The notes beneath the pieces are model-generated. The model was not told the origin of the DNA. It saw only the letters and a program-made list of their open reading frames with translations, and did not search any database. Positions 46,501 to 60,200 of a stretch of 64,000 bases of DNA are shown in pieces. A program made the position numbers and the translations under genes. The DNA lies in NCBI GenBank assembly GCA_039720395.1, contig CM077833.1, positions 9,914,633 through 9,978,632 on the forward strand. The letters are read 5' to 3'. How positions within the stretch are numbered: position 1 is the stretch's first letter; the number at the start of each line of letters is the position of its first letter. The stretch is from Liquidambar formosana (Eukaryota > Streptophyta > Magnoliopsida > Saxifragales > Altingiaceae).

Positions 46501-49500
46501 TAGACTTCTAATTCTTGAATTCCCAATTCCAAAGCAGCTTCCAACCCAAGAATACATGCCTCGTACTTTGCAATGTTGTTCGTAGCTCTAAATTCTAACT
46601 TCATGGCTAAAGAAGTACGAATGTCATTAGTGGATATAAGAATAACTCCTATTTCATATCCTCTCTTGTTTGCAACCCCATTAAAATAAACCTTCCACGG
46701 CTTGGCTTCTATTTCAAACAGATGCTTATCTAGGAATTGTTGATTAATTTCCCCTGTTTCTGAAATGGGTTAATCAGCTAGATACTTATAAATTGCCCTC
46801 TCCTTTATTGATTTCTGCACCATATACTTGATTTCAAATTCTGGCAACAATAGCAACCAACGAGCTATGAGGTTATTCATTGCCGGCTTCTCGAACAAAT
46901 ACTTTAGCGGATCCATTTTGCATATTAATAGCACCTAGAAAGATAGCATGTAATGGCAAAACTTTATGGTGGCCCACACCAAAGCTATACATGTCTTTTC
47001 CAAATTATTATAATTTTCTTTATACCCATGCAATTTCTTACCCAAATAATACACTACATTCTCCTTCCGAAAGAATGATGGAAAGGTGAGGATGTGTCGC
47101 GATTACCATGATTTAAACAAACCCAGCTCAAAAGATAATTTTCCATTACTTCACATTGATATCTTAGTTGATAACACGATAGGCCATGCTTTACTTTCTT
47201 TTATGGATGGGTTCTCGGGTTACAACTAGATAAAAATGGCACCTGAGGACATGGAAAAGATTTCTTTTATCACTCCTTAGGGTACCTACTGTTATAAAGT
47301 ATGCCATTTGGATTAAAGTATGCTAGGGCTACATATCAAAGGGCTGCCATAAGCTTTTTACATGATATGATCGATAAGGAAGTTGAGGTATATGTAGATG
47401 ATACAATTGTGAAATTTGTGGATTATAAAGGCCATGTAGCTGCACTCGGGAAATCCTTTGAAAGGATTAAGCAGTATAATCTCCATTTGAACCCATATAA
47501 ATGTGCATTTGGTATGACTATAAGGAAGCTGTTGGGTTTTATGATCACTCAGAGTGGAATAGAAGTAAACGATAGTAAAATCAAAGTGATAATGGAGATG
47601 GATCCCACTAAGAAAGAGAAAGAAATCTGTGGTTTTTTGGGAAGAGTGTAATACATTAGTCGATTCATAGCTAAGTTAACCACTATCTGTGAACCGATTT
47701 TTAAGCTACTAAAAAATGGAGTGCCCAATAAATGGAATGATGACTGTCAAATGGCGTTCGAAGCAATTTAGCGTTATTTAGCTAACCCACCAATCCTAAT
47801 GCTACCTCATCCTATTGGGCACTATATTGGTTAACAATTTTGGATATTTAACAACTTGAAGGAACCCAACATTGAATTGCTTGAATATTTCTTCTTTGAT
47901 CTTAAGAGTCCATTATGGTTTCATTTGCCTAAGCTTCTGCTTTTCTAGGTTGATTTTCGGGTTTGTTGGGATAAAGTGCTGAACAATGTCTATATCAACT
48001 TCGAGCATATCTTGGTAGGACCATGCAAAGGCCTCTAAGTTATCTCAGAGTAAGGAGAGTAGCTGATTTCTTTCTGATTGTGTGAGTGTGGTCCCGATTC
48101 TAATTATTCTAGGCAATTCCTTAGATCCTAAGCTAATTGATTCTAATTCATCCATATTTGGTTGAGTCAGCCCTTTAATCCTATGCTCATTAAGCTTGGG
48201 AAGGGCATCTTCCCTATTAGTTGTATGCCATACAGCCAATCATAGAGATGATACTTTAAGGATAAAGAATAATCATAGGATTTCATTTATTATATGTCAC
48301 ATTTATTATTATTTAATAAAGGGCTTTATTCTATCATGTTTATTTTATTCTTTATATTTACATGATATGTCTATGGAATTAGAGTTGATAATATGAAATC
48401 ACAAAGTATTGTGATATGGAGACTCTATATATATCTATAAACTCCTAAATCATTCCTAATTGAAGGTTCATTATGAAGGACAATAATGAACCTATAGAAC
48501 TAGCACATGTTAAATTGGCTCTATCGGAGGATAGCTAGTCTCAAGTTATTTGTGTGGAGACGCTAAGACTAAACATGTGGTTTCTTATTATATGAACATG
48601 TACATTGAATTTGACCATCTTACTTTGAGATAACTAATGGAGTTTTACTTGTTTGTCAATTAGTTTCTCGTAGTTGCAGTGGTACAAGTAATCCTTAGAT
48701 CTAAGACATATGATTGTCTTATGCATGGAGCTTTAGAAGTTTGATAGCACTAATTACATATCCCACTAGGGATTTCCAAGGGTGTTCATTGACTCTACTC
48801 TTTCATTTGTGAAGGTATATGAGTAATCAACAAGGATCAACAAGGGATCTATCACTCTCAGTAAAAGGGAGAGAATGTTTCACATAGGTATTTCTAAGAT
48901 TTTGATGATAACAAAAGATTGGTGAGGTATCTAATGATTTAAATTGTCAAGTATTAATTAAAGCCATGTATTCCAATCCATTTCAAGCATACATGAAGCA
49001 ATATGGGTCATATGCACATCACAATGAAGCCTATAGCATTCACTAAGGTAAGAAAGCAAGGGAATGCACACTCTAACTTCATTATGCACAAAGACAAGGG
49101 ATCATGAGCACAAAAAGCACAATCAACAATCACTAAGCACTCAAGCCTATGCGAGCATCTACATTGAAGACTTTTATGATTTTAAGTTTAGTGTTAATTA
49201 GGACAAAATTGTTCATGGTTGCTCAATAATCACTCTAATAACCTAGTTGGACCTTAGGACCTTCAATCCAATTGATTTTATCATTTGCATAAGGCCTAAA
49301 TTAATGTTAATGGACTTAATTGAACAAATTTCTTTGAAAATCACATTTTAGAGCTTGCTACCCAATTCAGTTTACTCAAATAAAGTTTTAGTCGATTCAA
49401 ATGAGGTTCCAATCGACGTAAATGTTGTATCAGTTAATTGAATTGCCCAGAGAGTAAGGGCTTAAGCTAGGACTGATTCTGTTTGAATTAGTCGACTGAA

Positions 49501-52500
49501 TCACCAATTCAGTCGACTGAAGTGACTGAATTGGCAAATCAGTTAACTAAATTGATGATTCAATTGACTGAATTTTTTATCTCAAACTTCTAATAGCTAG
49601 TTTTTAAAAGGTTATTGGTGCATTTAATGCCACTAAACGGCTCTTTCCTGACATTTATTGCTTCAAATGGTCATATTATTCAAAATACCTATATAAACAA
49701 TAATTCAAATGTATTTATGATTACCCATACAAGAGAATTCATTGTTATTCATCTTTTATCCCTAATTTCATCAAGAGCATTTATTGATATCATTAGAAGT
49801 GAGGTGAGCTTTTATTACTGTGTAATTCACTCTTGAAGAAAATCTCTTTGTATACAAATCTCATCTTCTATAATCTTGTAATAAAGAGTTGGTGATAACC
49901 CTAAGTTTGGCACTTGGAGAGTGTTGTTGAGCATGTGTTAGGTGAAAACACTTGACTTGTAAAGGTCTGTTGCTCCGTCTTGAAGGAGAGTGGTAGTGGA
50001 TTTGAATCCTTAGGTGGAGATCTTGAGGCGAGAATGTAGACGATAAGCCAAACCTCGTTAAATCATTGTTTGCAACCTTTCTATCTCTTAAACTCTTTAT
50101 ATTTCACTTGATTTATATTGTTGTGATATATTATGGGCTAAATAATTTTAAAATTGCATAATATTCCATTGTTAGCTAATAACCCTATTCACCCCTCTCT
50201 AAGGTTGTTCTCTTGGGGCAACAATTGGTATTAGAGGCTAACCTCTTGCATTTGACATATTTTTCTTATGAAAAACGATATGGCTAACTATAGTGGCTAT
50301 GGATTTACCAAGGGACAATCATCCAATAGACTACCTCTTTTTAATGGAGATAATTCTCTATATAATTTCTGGAAAATTAGAATGCAAATTTTTTTCTAAT
50401 CTTCTAGCTATGAATTATGGAACATTACTTTTAAGGGTTCTTTAGTCCTTATAAAAGTAGTTGATGGTGTTTCTCTATCCAAAGTTCCACAAGAATACAC
50501 TAGTAGTGATCACAAATCCTTTAAACTTAATTCTAAAACCATTAGCTTATTATATTGTGCTTTGACTAGTGATAAGTTTAGCAAAATCTCTAGGTGCACT
50601 AGTGCCAAAAAGATATGGGATACTTTAAAAGTTACCTATGAAGGAACTTCTCAAGTTAAAGAAGCAAAAACTAATATGCTTGTTTGTAAATATGAATTAT
50701 TCAAAATGAAAAAGGATGAATCTATTAGAGATATGTTTGCTTACTTCAATACTATTATAAATCCTTTAAATTCTCTTAAAAAGATATATACTAACTCCAA
50801 ATTGGTGAGAAAAATTCTTAGGAGCTTATCGAAGGAATGGGATACTTTCATTACGGCCGTCCTTCAATCAAAAGAACTTGGCCCAATGACTCTAAGTGAC
50901 TTTGATGGGAATTTTGTCACTCAAGAATTCACCTTCAAAGCTCGTGAAGCCAATGAAAGAAAACCATCCAAAAGCATTGTTCTCAAAGCCTCAAATAGTG
51001 AAGAAGAACAATAACAATAAGAGTTTGAAAACGAAAATGATGAAGCTATGGTATTCATTTCTCACAAACTCAAAAAGTTCTTCAATAGAAAAAAATCAAG
51101 GAAGGAGATTCAACAAGGGTGACTCCTCCAAAAGATTTTCAAATAGAGGAGAAATATCTAATAGAGAACCTCAAGTGTGTTTTGAATGTAAGAAGCCCAG
51201 ACACATCAAATTACATCGTCCTCAACTCAACAACAACAACAATAACTATATGGACAACAGAAAATTCAAGAAAAAAGCTTTCACCATCACATGGGATGAA
51301 GATGCCAATAGTGATGGAGAAGAAGAAGAAATTTCTTGTGATAAAAAACTTGCAAACTTTTGTCTCATGGAAAAAAAAGATGAGATAACCATTTCTAATG
51401 ATGTCTCTAATGATATTTCTAATGATGAACCTCTTACTTACGATGAATTACAAGAGGCCCTTGAAGATATTTTCTTGAACTAAAGAAGGTTGCTTATAGA
51501 AATAGTGATTTGAAAAAGACCATCATCTTTCTTAAGGAAGAACTAAATGCTTTGAAAAATAAAAACCTTGATTTAAAAAACAAAGTAGAACAACCTTCTT
51601 CCTTCTCTCAATCTATTCTTGAAAATGAAAATACTTCTTTAAAAGACAAGATTGAGGACTTGACTAATACCTTAGCCAAGTTTACCAATAGAAGGGATAA
51701 CTTGGATAAGATATTAACTAGTCAAAGATGGTGTTTTGACAAAATGAGAATTGGTTATTAAGAACACATTAAACAAAAATCCTACATCAATTTCTTCCCC
51801 AAGCTTATTGCCTCTAGTACACCTAAAGTCTCATGCACTTATTGTAATAATGATAGACATAACTATTATTTTTGTAACATGAGAAGGAGACCAAAAGGTT
51901 ACTCCAAGAAGGTGTGGGTGGTTAAGGAAACTTCCCCTCTTATGGCTAACTCTAATGGACCCAAGAAAATATGGGTACTAAAAAAAGTTACTTGAGGTTG
52001 TTGTGTAAGTATGCTTAAAGTCATCAAGCAATGAGAAGTAGTTTCTTGATAGTGGTTATTCAAGACACATGATGGGTGATAAATTAAAGTTCATACCCTG
52101 AAAACCCAAAAATAGCAGCTTTATGACATTTGGAGACAATGCCGAAGGTAAGATAATTGGTATTGGCAAGGTTGGTAAGAATTCTTCTTTTTGTATTGAA
52201 AATGTTTTATTAGTTGATGGTTTAAAGTATAATCTCTCTAGTATTATTCAATTATGTGATAAATGTTATAGAGTTATTTTTAAAGCTAATAAGTGCATAA
52301 TTGAAGTTGTTGTTTGGATAAAATTCTATTTGTTGCATATAGGATTGGTAACATCTTATGCTATAGAGTTTGAAGAAATCGCATTACAAAATGTACATTA
52401 CTTCTCTGCTTTAAATGAAAATCATTGGTTGTGGCGTAGGAGAGTTGGACATGCAAGTATTGATTTGATTTCAAAACTTTCTAGGCATGAACTTGTGAGA

Positions 52501-55500
52501 GGTTTACCAAAAGCAAAGTTTGCAAAAGATAGAGTTTGTAGTGCACGCCAATTTAGAAAACAAACTAAGTCTTCTTTTAAAACAAAAGTTGATATTTCCA
52601 TAACTAGACCTTTACAATTTTGACATATGGACTTATTTGGACCCAATGCTATTGCAAGTTTTAGAGGAAAGCATTATGCATTTGAAATTGTTAATGACTA
52701 CTCTAGATATATATAGGTGTTTTTCCTTACACATAAAGATGAGACTCGTACTACATTTGCTACATATTGTAGAAGAGTCCAAAATGAAAAGGGTTACACC
52801 ATTACACATGTTAGAAGTGATAGGAGGAGGGAATTTTTTAATAAGGATATTGAGAAATTTTGTGATGAGAATGACTTTAGCCACTATTTCTCCGCTTCAA
52901 GAATTCCTCAATAAAATGGTGTAGTTGAAAGAAAGAATAGAATACTTTAAAAAATGTTTAGAACTATGTTGAATGAGCGTTCTTTACCGAGATACTTTTG
53001 GGCCGAGGCCATTAACACCGCATGCTATATTATGAATAGAGTGCTTTTGAGAGCGAAGATTAGTAAGACCCCTTATGAATTGTGAAATGATAAGAAACCT
53101 AATATTAGTTACTTTAAGGTATTTAGTTGTAAATGATTTATTTTGAATGATAGAGATAAACTTTCTAAATTTGACTCTAAATCCGATGAAGGCATATTTC
53201 TTGGTTATTTTATAATAAGTAAAGCATATAGAGTTTTCAATAAAAGAACATTAACCTTGTGAGAATCTATACATGTTGTATTTGATGAAACTAATCCCTT
53301 TGCCACAAAGAGAAATGTGGATGATGATGATGATGATGATGATGATATAGTTGTAGATTTGCAAGAACAAGTTGAAAACTTGAAGCTCAATGACTAACAA
53401 GAACCAAAAGACAAAGGTAAAGAAAAGGAAGAAGATGAGGTCATTGAAGTAAAGGAACCAGAACAAGAAGAACAAGAAGAACAAGAAGAAGCTCCAATTC
53501 ATCTGGATATAACTAAGACTTGGAAATTTGTGAGGTATCATCCTAAAGATCAAATCTTAGGTGAACCCTCATGTGGGGTAAGAACTCGATCCTCTTTTAG
53601 GAAAATTTGTGATCTCTTTCTTTTATATCTCAAATTGAACCTAAGAATATTAATGAGGCTGAGAATGATGAATCATAGGTCCTTGCTATGCAAGCAGAAC
53701 TCAACCAATTTGAAAGGAATAAGGTTTGGACCTTAGTTCCTAGATCTCATGACCATAGTGCAATTGGAACTTAATGGGTGTTCAGAAACAAAAAGGATGA
53801 ATCCGGAGTTATTACTAGAAATAAGGCTGAACTTGTAGCCCAAGGTTATAATCAATAAGAAGGCATAGATTATGATGAAACCTATGCTCCGGTAGCAAGA
53901 CTTGAGGCTATTAGAATGTTAGTTGCATATGCATGTCATAAATATTTCAAATTATCTCAAATGGATGTCAAGAGTGCATTTCTAAATGGTTTTATAAAAG
54001 AGGAAGTCTATGTTGAACAGCCTTCCAGTTTTGAAAGTCATGAGTTTCTAAACCATGTTTTTAAACTTTCAAAAGCTTTATATGGTTTAAAACAAGCTCC
54101 TAGAGCATGGTATGAAAGACTTAGTAGATTTTTACTAAAAAATGGTCTTAAAAGAGGAAAACTTGACACCACACTTTTCATTAAAAGAATTGATTATGAT
54201 ATGCTTTTAGTTCGAATCTATATTGATGATATCATCTTTGGATCCACTAATGAGAACCTTTGCAAGGAGTTTTTCTAAGATCATGCAGGAGGAATTTAAG
54301 ATGAGTATGATGGGAGAATTGTCATTCTTCCTTGGACTTCAAATTAAATAAACAAAGGAAAGGACATTCATTATTCAATCCAAATATGTTAAAGATTTAC
54401 TCAAGAAGTATGGATTGGAGGATAGAAGAGAGTTTTCTACTCCTATGAGCATTTCCATCAAGATTGACAAGGATGAAACAGGTAAAAGTGTTGATGAAAA
54501 GAAGTACAGAGGTATGATTGGTAGTTTGCTTTATATAACCGCAAATAGACCTGGTATCATGTTTAGTATTTGCTTGTGTGATAGATTTCAATCATGTCTT
54601 AAAGAATCTCACATGGTAGCCGTTAAGCGCATTTTTAAATACTTGAGTGGCTCAATCAACCTAGACTTATGGTTTCCCAAGTTTACATCTTTTGATATAC
54701 TTAGCTATTCCGATGCGGACTTTGCTGGTAGCAAAGATGATCGCATAAGCACTAGTGGGACTTGTCATTTCCTAGGTCATTCATTAGTATCTTGGTTTAG
54801 TAAGAAACAAACATCGGTTGCACTCTCAAGCACCGATGCCGAGTACAATGCGGTCGGTAGTTGTTGTACACAAGTGTTGTACATGAAACAACAACTTGAG
54901 GACTATGGATTTCACTTTGATCACATTTCCATTAAATGTGACAATACTAGTGCTATTAATTTGACCAAGAACCCAATACAACACTCATAGACCAAACATA
55001 TTGAAATTATACATCATTTCATACGAGATCATGTCTAAAGAGGAGATGTTGAAATTAATTTCATAGGTACCGATCATTAATTGGCTGATATCTTTACTAA
55101 TCCTCTTCAAGAAGATCGATTTTATTTCATTAAAAGAGAACTTGGGATGTGATTGATGCATGATGTAGTGAATTGATAATATTTATTGCATATCCAACAT
55201 ATTCACTTATCACTTGGGCTATATTTTTGCTTATTCTTGAAGGTTTTGTGAATTTAAGTCAACCTAATTGCTTAATGAGTTGACTCAATTTGATGACTAT
55301 GCATTGATTGAGTTATTGGATAATTCAGTCAACTGAATGGGCATTTTAGTTGACCATTCAGTTAATTGAAATGTCAATTCTGTGTAATTCAGTCTATTGA
55401 ATGGGCATTTTAGGCGACTGAATCTGCGATTCTATATATATCAATTGTTTCTTTTGAGTTTCAAACCCACTCTTTCCCACGACAGTTTCTATTCTTCTCT

Positions 55501-57183
55501 TTCTCTCAAATTCTCAAAACACTATCTTCCATGGCTCCTAAGACCAAAAATCCTTCCAAATGTTAAGCAAACCCTAACGTGGGTGAGGGATCTTCATGCA
55601 ACTTGCGACCTAGGGTTCAAAACCCTCTACCCCCTGTGAATCCACCAGTGGAGGACAAGCCCAAGCCTGGAGTGGATAGGGATTTCATTCTCTTACTACT
55701 TAGAAGAAGTTTGAAGAGGATTTTAGCTGACAATCCGTAGTCTTTGGTAAATTTGCTCCTTTTGATTTATTTGTATAAAATTTCCCTATCATTGCTAATT
55801 ATTTCAAAATTTTGGGTTGCGATTCCTTTTTTTTCATGAAGAAACCCATATACACATATCTTGTTCTCATATTCTACACAAATTTCGAGTTTATTGATTA
55901 TCACATTTTATGGTCAAAGGTAGGAGGTATCACTATCTCCATTGACCAAAACCTTTTTGCTAATATCTTTCATTTTCCTTGTGGACAATTTCAAATCCTT
56001 TTAACAAATGAATGGACTCGTTATCCCGGATATGATCCAATCCAAGCCCTCAACTAGATTTGTGGTAGAAATGACATTACTGAGCGTTTTAAACCTAAAG
56101 CCAATTAACTCACCATCAATGTTCATTTTATTCATCACATTATCACCTATAATATTCTTCCTAGGAGTGGTGGTTGTGATCACATATCTTATTTTGACAT
56201 ATTCCTAATTTGGTGCATGATGAACACTATACTTGTTGACTTGCCCTTTATTATCTCTCACCACATTGTTGATTGTCAAAAGAAGAAGGTTGCAAGCCTT
56301 CCTTATGGTTTTGCTTTGACCAGTGTATTTGAGCATTTTCATGTTCCTTTCGATGAGGAAGCAGTGGTCACCATCTCACACACCAATACCTATTCATCTA
56401 TGACCTTCAAACAAATGCATTATAAGTTCACTTCTTGGGGTAAGGTTCCTAAGGATGATTCGGATGAGGAAACAGATGAGGAACAAGAGGCTTTTGATCC
56501 TATTCCTCCTGGTGGAGGAGATGAGCAGCATGTAGAGTATGGTGAGCATGTCATTGAGGATTTGCATGATGAGCCCCCTATTTTTGAGCCCTCTCAGTAG
56601 TAGCAGCAGATACCTATACCAGAGGCACCCACAGCACCATTTTAGCCTATTCCGGGTTTTTAGACTGTACTGGATGCCATTCAAGCTCTCTAGGTTTCCA
56701 TGACACACGGCTTTGGTGATGTTGGGACCCGTATTTCTACTTTTGAGAACCGAAAGATATAGATGGAAAATGACATGGATACCCTTAAGTGCTATGGAGA
56801 TATTTTCACAACTCATCTGGATCAACGTCTTGCTAGGACCAAGACAGATAGGCGCATCATATGATACTCGTTGACTGCTATTGAGTTCTATGTACACCGC
56901 ACTGCACCTTTACCTCCACCGCTTCCACTTCCTTCGGTTCTTGTAGATCAAGATACTCTTACCCTTCCGGAGCACATCGACTTGGATCCTTAGCTTTTTG
57001 TTTGATGTAAAAAAGGGGAGATATTTTGGGATATTTTATGTTTTATAAACTAATTATAGTTTTATGGATGTTTTATGGACATGTTTTAGTTACATTGACA
57101 GTTAGTTTAATGACTACGACTCTTATGAACATGTACTCATGAATAATTGATTATGCTAATGGTACACACATTTTGTACTTAAC

Positions 57184-57214
<31 letters not shown>

Positions 57215-60200
57215 GTAGATTTTTATTATATGCCATTTATGCATATTATAAGGGGGAGCTTTTGTTCCATATACCTATTTATATTGATTCATTATTGCTA
57301 TAAAATATCAATGGTTTATCATCATAGAAAAGGAGGAGATTATTGCCCTAAGGTTTTTCAACCATAGGCATTTCTGACATTTTGATGATAACAAAAGATT
57401 AGTGAGGTATCTAATGATTTAAATTGTTAAGTATTAATCAAAGCTAGGTACTCCAATCCATTTTAAGCATCCATGAAGCAATATGGGTCATATGCATATC
57501 ACAATGAAGCCTATAGCATTCACTAACGCAAGGAAGCAAGGGAATGCACATTCTAACTTCATCATGCATAAGGACAAGGGATCATGAGTACAAAAAGCAT
57601 AATCAACAATCACCAAACACTTAAGACTATGCAAGCATCTACATTGAAGACTTTTATGATTTTAAGTTGAGTGTTAGGACATAATTGTTCATGGTTGCTC
57701 AATAATCACTCTAGTAACCTAGTTGGACCTTAAGACCTTCAATCCAATTGATTTTATCATTTGCATAAGGCCTAAATTAATGTGAATGGACTTAATTGAA
57801 CAAATTTCTTTATAAATCTCATTTTGGAGCTTACTGCCGAATTCAGTAGACTCAAATAAAGTTTCAGTCGACTTAAATGAGGTTTTAGTTGACTCAAATG
57901 TTGTATCAGTCAACTGAATTGCCTAAAGGGTAAGGGCTTAAGCTAGGACTGATTTTGTCTGAATCATTTGACTAAATCACCAATTCAGTCGACTGAATTT
58001 GTGATCTTAAACTTTTAATGGCTAGTTTTTGAAAGGTTATTGGTGCATTTAATGCCACTAAATAGCTCTTTCCCGGCATTTATTGCTTTAAACGGTCATA
58101 TTATTCAAAATGCCTAATAAATAATGATTCAAATGCATTTATGATTAACAAGAGTATTCATTGTTATTCATCTTCTAGCCCTAATTTCATTAAGAACATT
58201 TATTGAGATATCATTAGAAATGAGGTGAGCTCTTATTACTGTGTAATTTACTCTTAAAGAAAGTCTCTTTGCACACAAATCTCATCTTCTATAATCTTGT
58301 AGTCAAGGGTTGGTGATAGCCCTAAGTTTGGCACTTGGAGGATGTTGTTGAGCAAGTGTTAGGTGAAAACACTTGGCTTGTAAAGGTTTGCTTCTCCACC
58401 TTGAAGGAGAGTGATAGTGGATTTGAATTATCAGGTGGAGCTCTTCAGGCGAGTGTTAGGATTATGCCCTAGAGCCAATCATAGAGATGATTGTTTAGGG
58501 ATTAGGAACAATCATTTGATTTCATTTATATATGTCACATTTATCATTAATTTAATAAAAGGGCTTATTCTATTATGTTTATATGCATCATTTACATTTA
58601 CATAATATGTCCATGGAGTTAGAGTTGAGAATATGAAATTATAAAGGGTTGTAATTTTGAGATTGTAAATATATCTCTATACTAAACTTCCTAAATCATT
58701 CCTAGTTGAAGGTTCACTATGATGGACAATAATGAACCACAGGACTAGCACTTGTTAGGTTGACTCTATAGGAGGATAGCTAGTCTCAAGCTATTTGTGT
58801 ATAGACACTACAACCAACAAGTGGGTGCCTATTATAAGAATAGGTACACTGAATGTGACAAAAGATATGAGATAAACTGAATGGAGTTTTTACCTACCTG
58901 TCAATCAGTTTCTCATTGTTATAGTGGTACAAGTAATCCTTAGACCTGAGACACCATGGTTGCCTTATACATATAGCTTTAGAAGTTTGATAACACTAAG
59001 TGCAGATCTTTATAGGGGTCTGTAAGGGTGTTCATTGGCCCTATTGCTATGTGTGTGAAGGCATGTGAGTGATCAACAAGGAATCCATCACTCTCAGGAA
59101 AAAGAGAGTGAATGTCTCATATAGCATTCATTGAATATAACTCATTAAATCCATGGGCCTATGGTAGAATGAATATGGAAAGGAGTTTCCATAAGTTCAT
59201 CATTGAGCTGATATTAATGAATGAGTGTAAAGTAATTGAACTAGGGACTTGACAGACTTCCATGTCCTATTAGTTCAATTGGAGACATTGTGTTGATGGA
59301 AGGATGTAATTGTAACTGATAAACTATAACAGAAGGGTTCTTTGTAAATGACTATTCACCTCATTAAGGACCACACCATGAGCCATATGCTAGGTGTTAC
59401 TTATGGTTAGTAGAAGCCCTAATTGATATAAGAGAGTTATAATCAATTAGGGAATTGAAAGGAGTTTCAATTAAACCCTCTAATGGAAAGTGTTCCATTG
59501 TGCACAACATGTGCTATACCTACTACTTAATGATGTGAACCCAATGGGTTACACACTGATTATGCTAAAAGAGCTTGATAGTCTATGAGAGAAAGGGTAT
59601 AAATGATTAAAGAAATGTTCTTTAAGGGCAAAATTTGTATTTGATATAAATTAGAGGGGTTATAATGCAATTTAGAGAAATTGCATTGAAACCCTAAAAG
59701 GGATTCTCCCTATGGCCAGGCCCCTTTAGTGGGGGCTATATAAATCATGTGATGATGTATGACATCGTCACTTGATACACTCCAAGCCCTAGCCGTCCAG
59801 CCCTAAGGAGGCTCTCTCTCTCTCTCTCCCTCTTCTCCACCTCTAGCAATAATAAGGAAGAAGAAGGAAAGGACTTCAAGCTTAAGCTAGGTGTGGATAC
59901 CGTTGGAGGCAGTACACTTGGACTGCTCATTCATTGCTGCCTGGAGTTCAAGCTTGGAGTAAAAAGGAGAAGACAAAGCTTGGAGCATAAAGGAGAAGAT
60001 ATTAATTAACTGCAAGTAATTCTTACCCTCTTCTAGTTAGGGTTTGTTTTGTATTAAGCATAATTGGATTCATGGGATTGAGAATCGTAGGAAAATTTTT
60101 AATTCTGCCTTTGTATGTTTTCCTCCTCATTCGATTCCCAATAGAGAGGTCGTAGGTGGGAAGCCGAACCTTGTTAAATCGTTGTTTGCAATCTTTCTAT

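Larger units (their letters stand above)
45050..48240 (-). mobile_element. Ty3/gypsy relic with inverted RT segment
   Basis: On the minus strand, the pre-RT region (48239 down to 47870, with [20 protein letters not shown] and [10 protein letters not shown]), the RNase H region (47090 down to about 46290, with KMDPLKY and [13 protein letters not shown]) and the integrase (about 46050 down to 45050, with [12 protein letters not shown] and [14 protein letters not shown]) follow in the normal order. The reverse transcriptase that should lie between the first two is on the plus strand (about 47080-47840). Many stops are present. No LTRs could be identified. It lies in the AGL12 intron in the same orientation as the gene. 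Confidence 0.85.

Noticed and set aside
49366..49575. Regular palindromes that could suggest a CRISPR-like array
   Set aside because: Spacing is irregular, units are only 12-14 bp and lie within a plant LTR. Not CRISPR.
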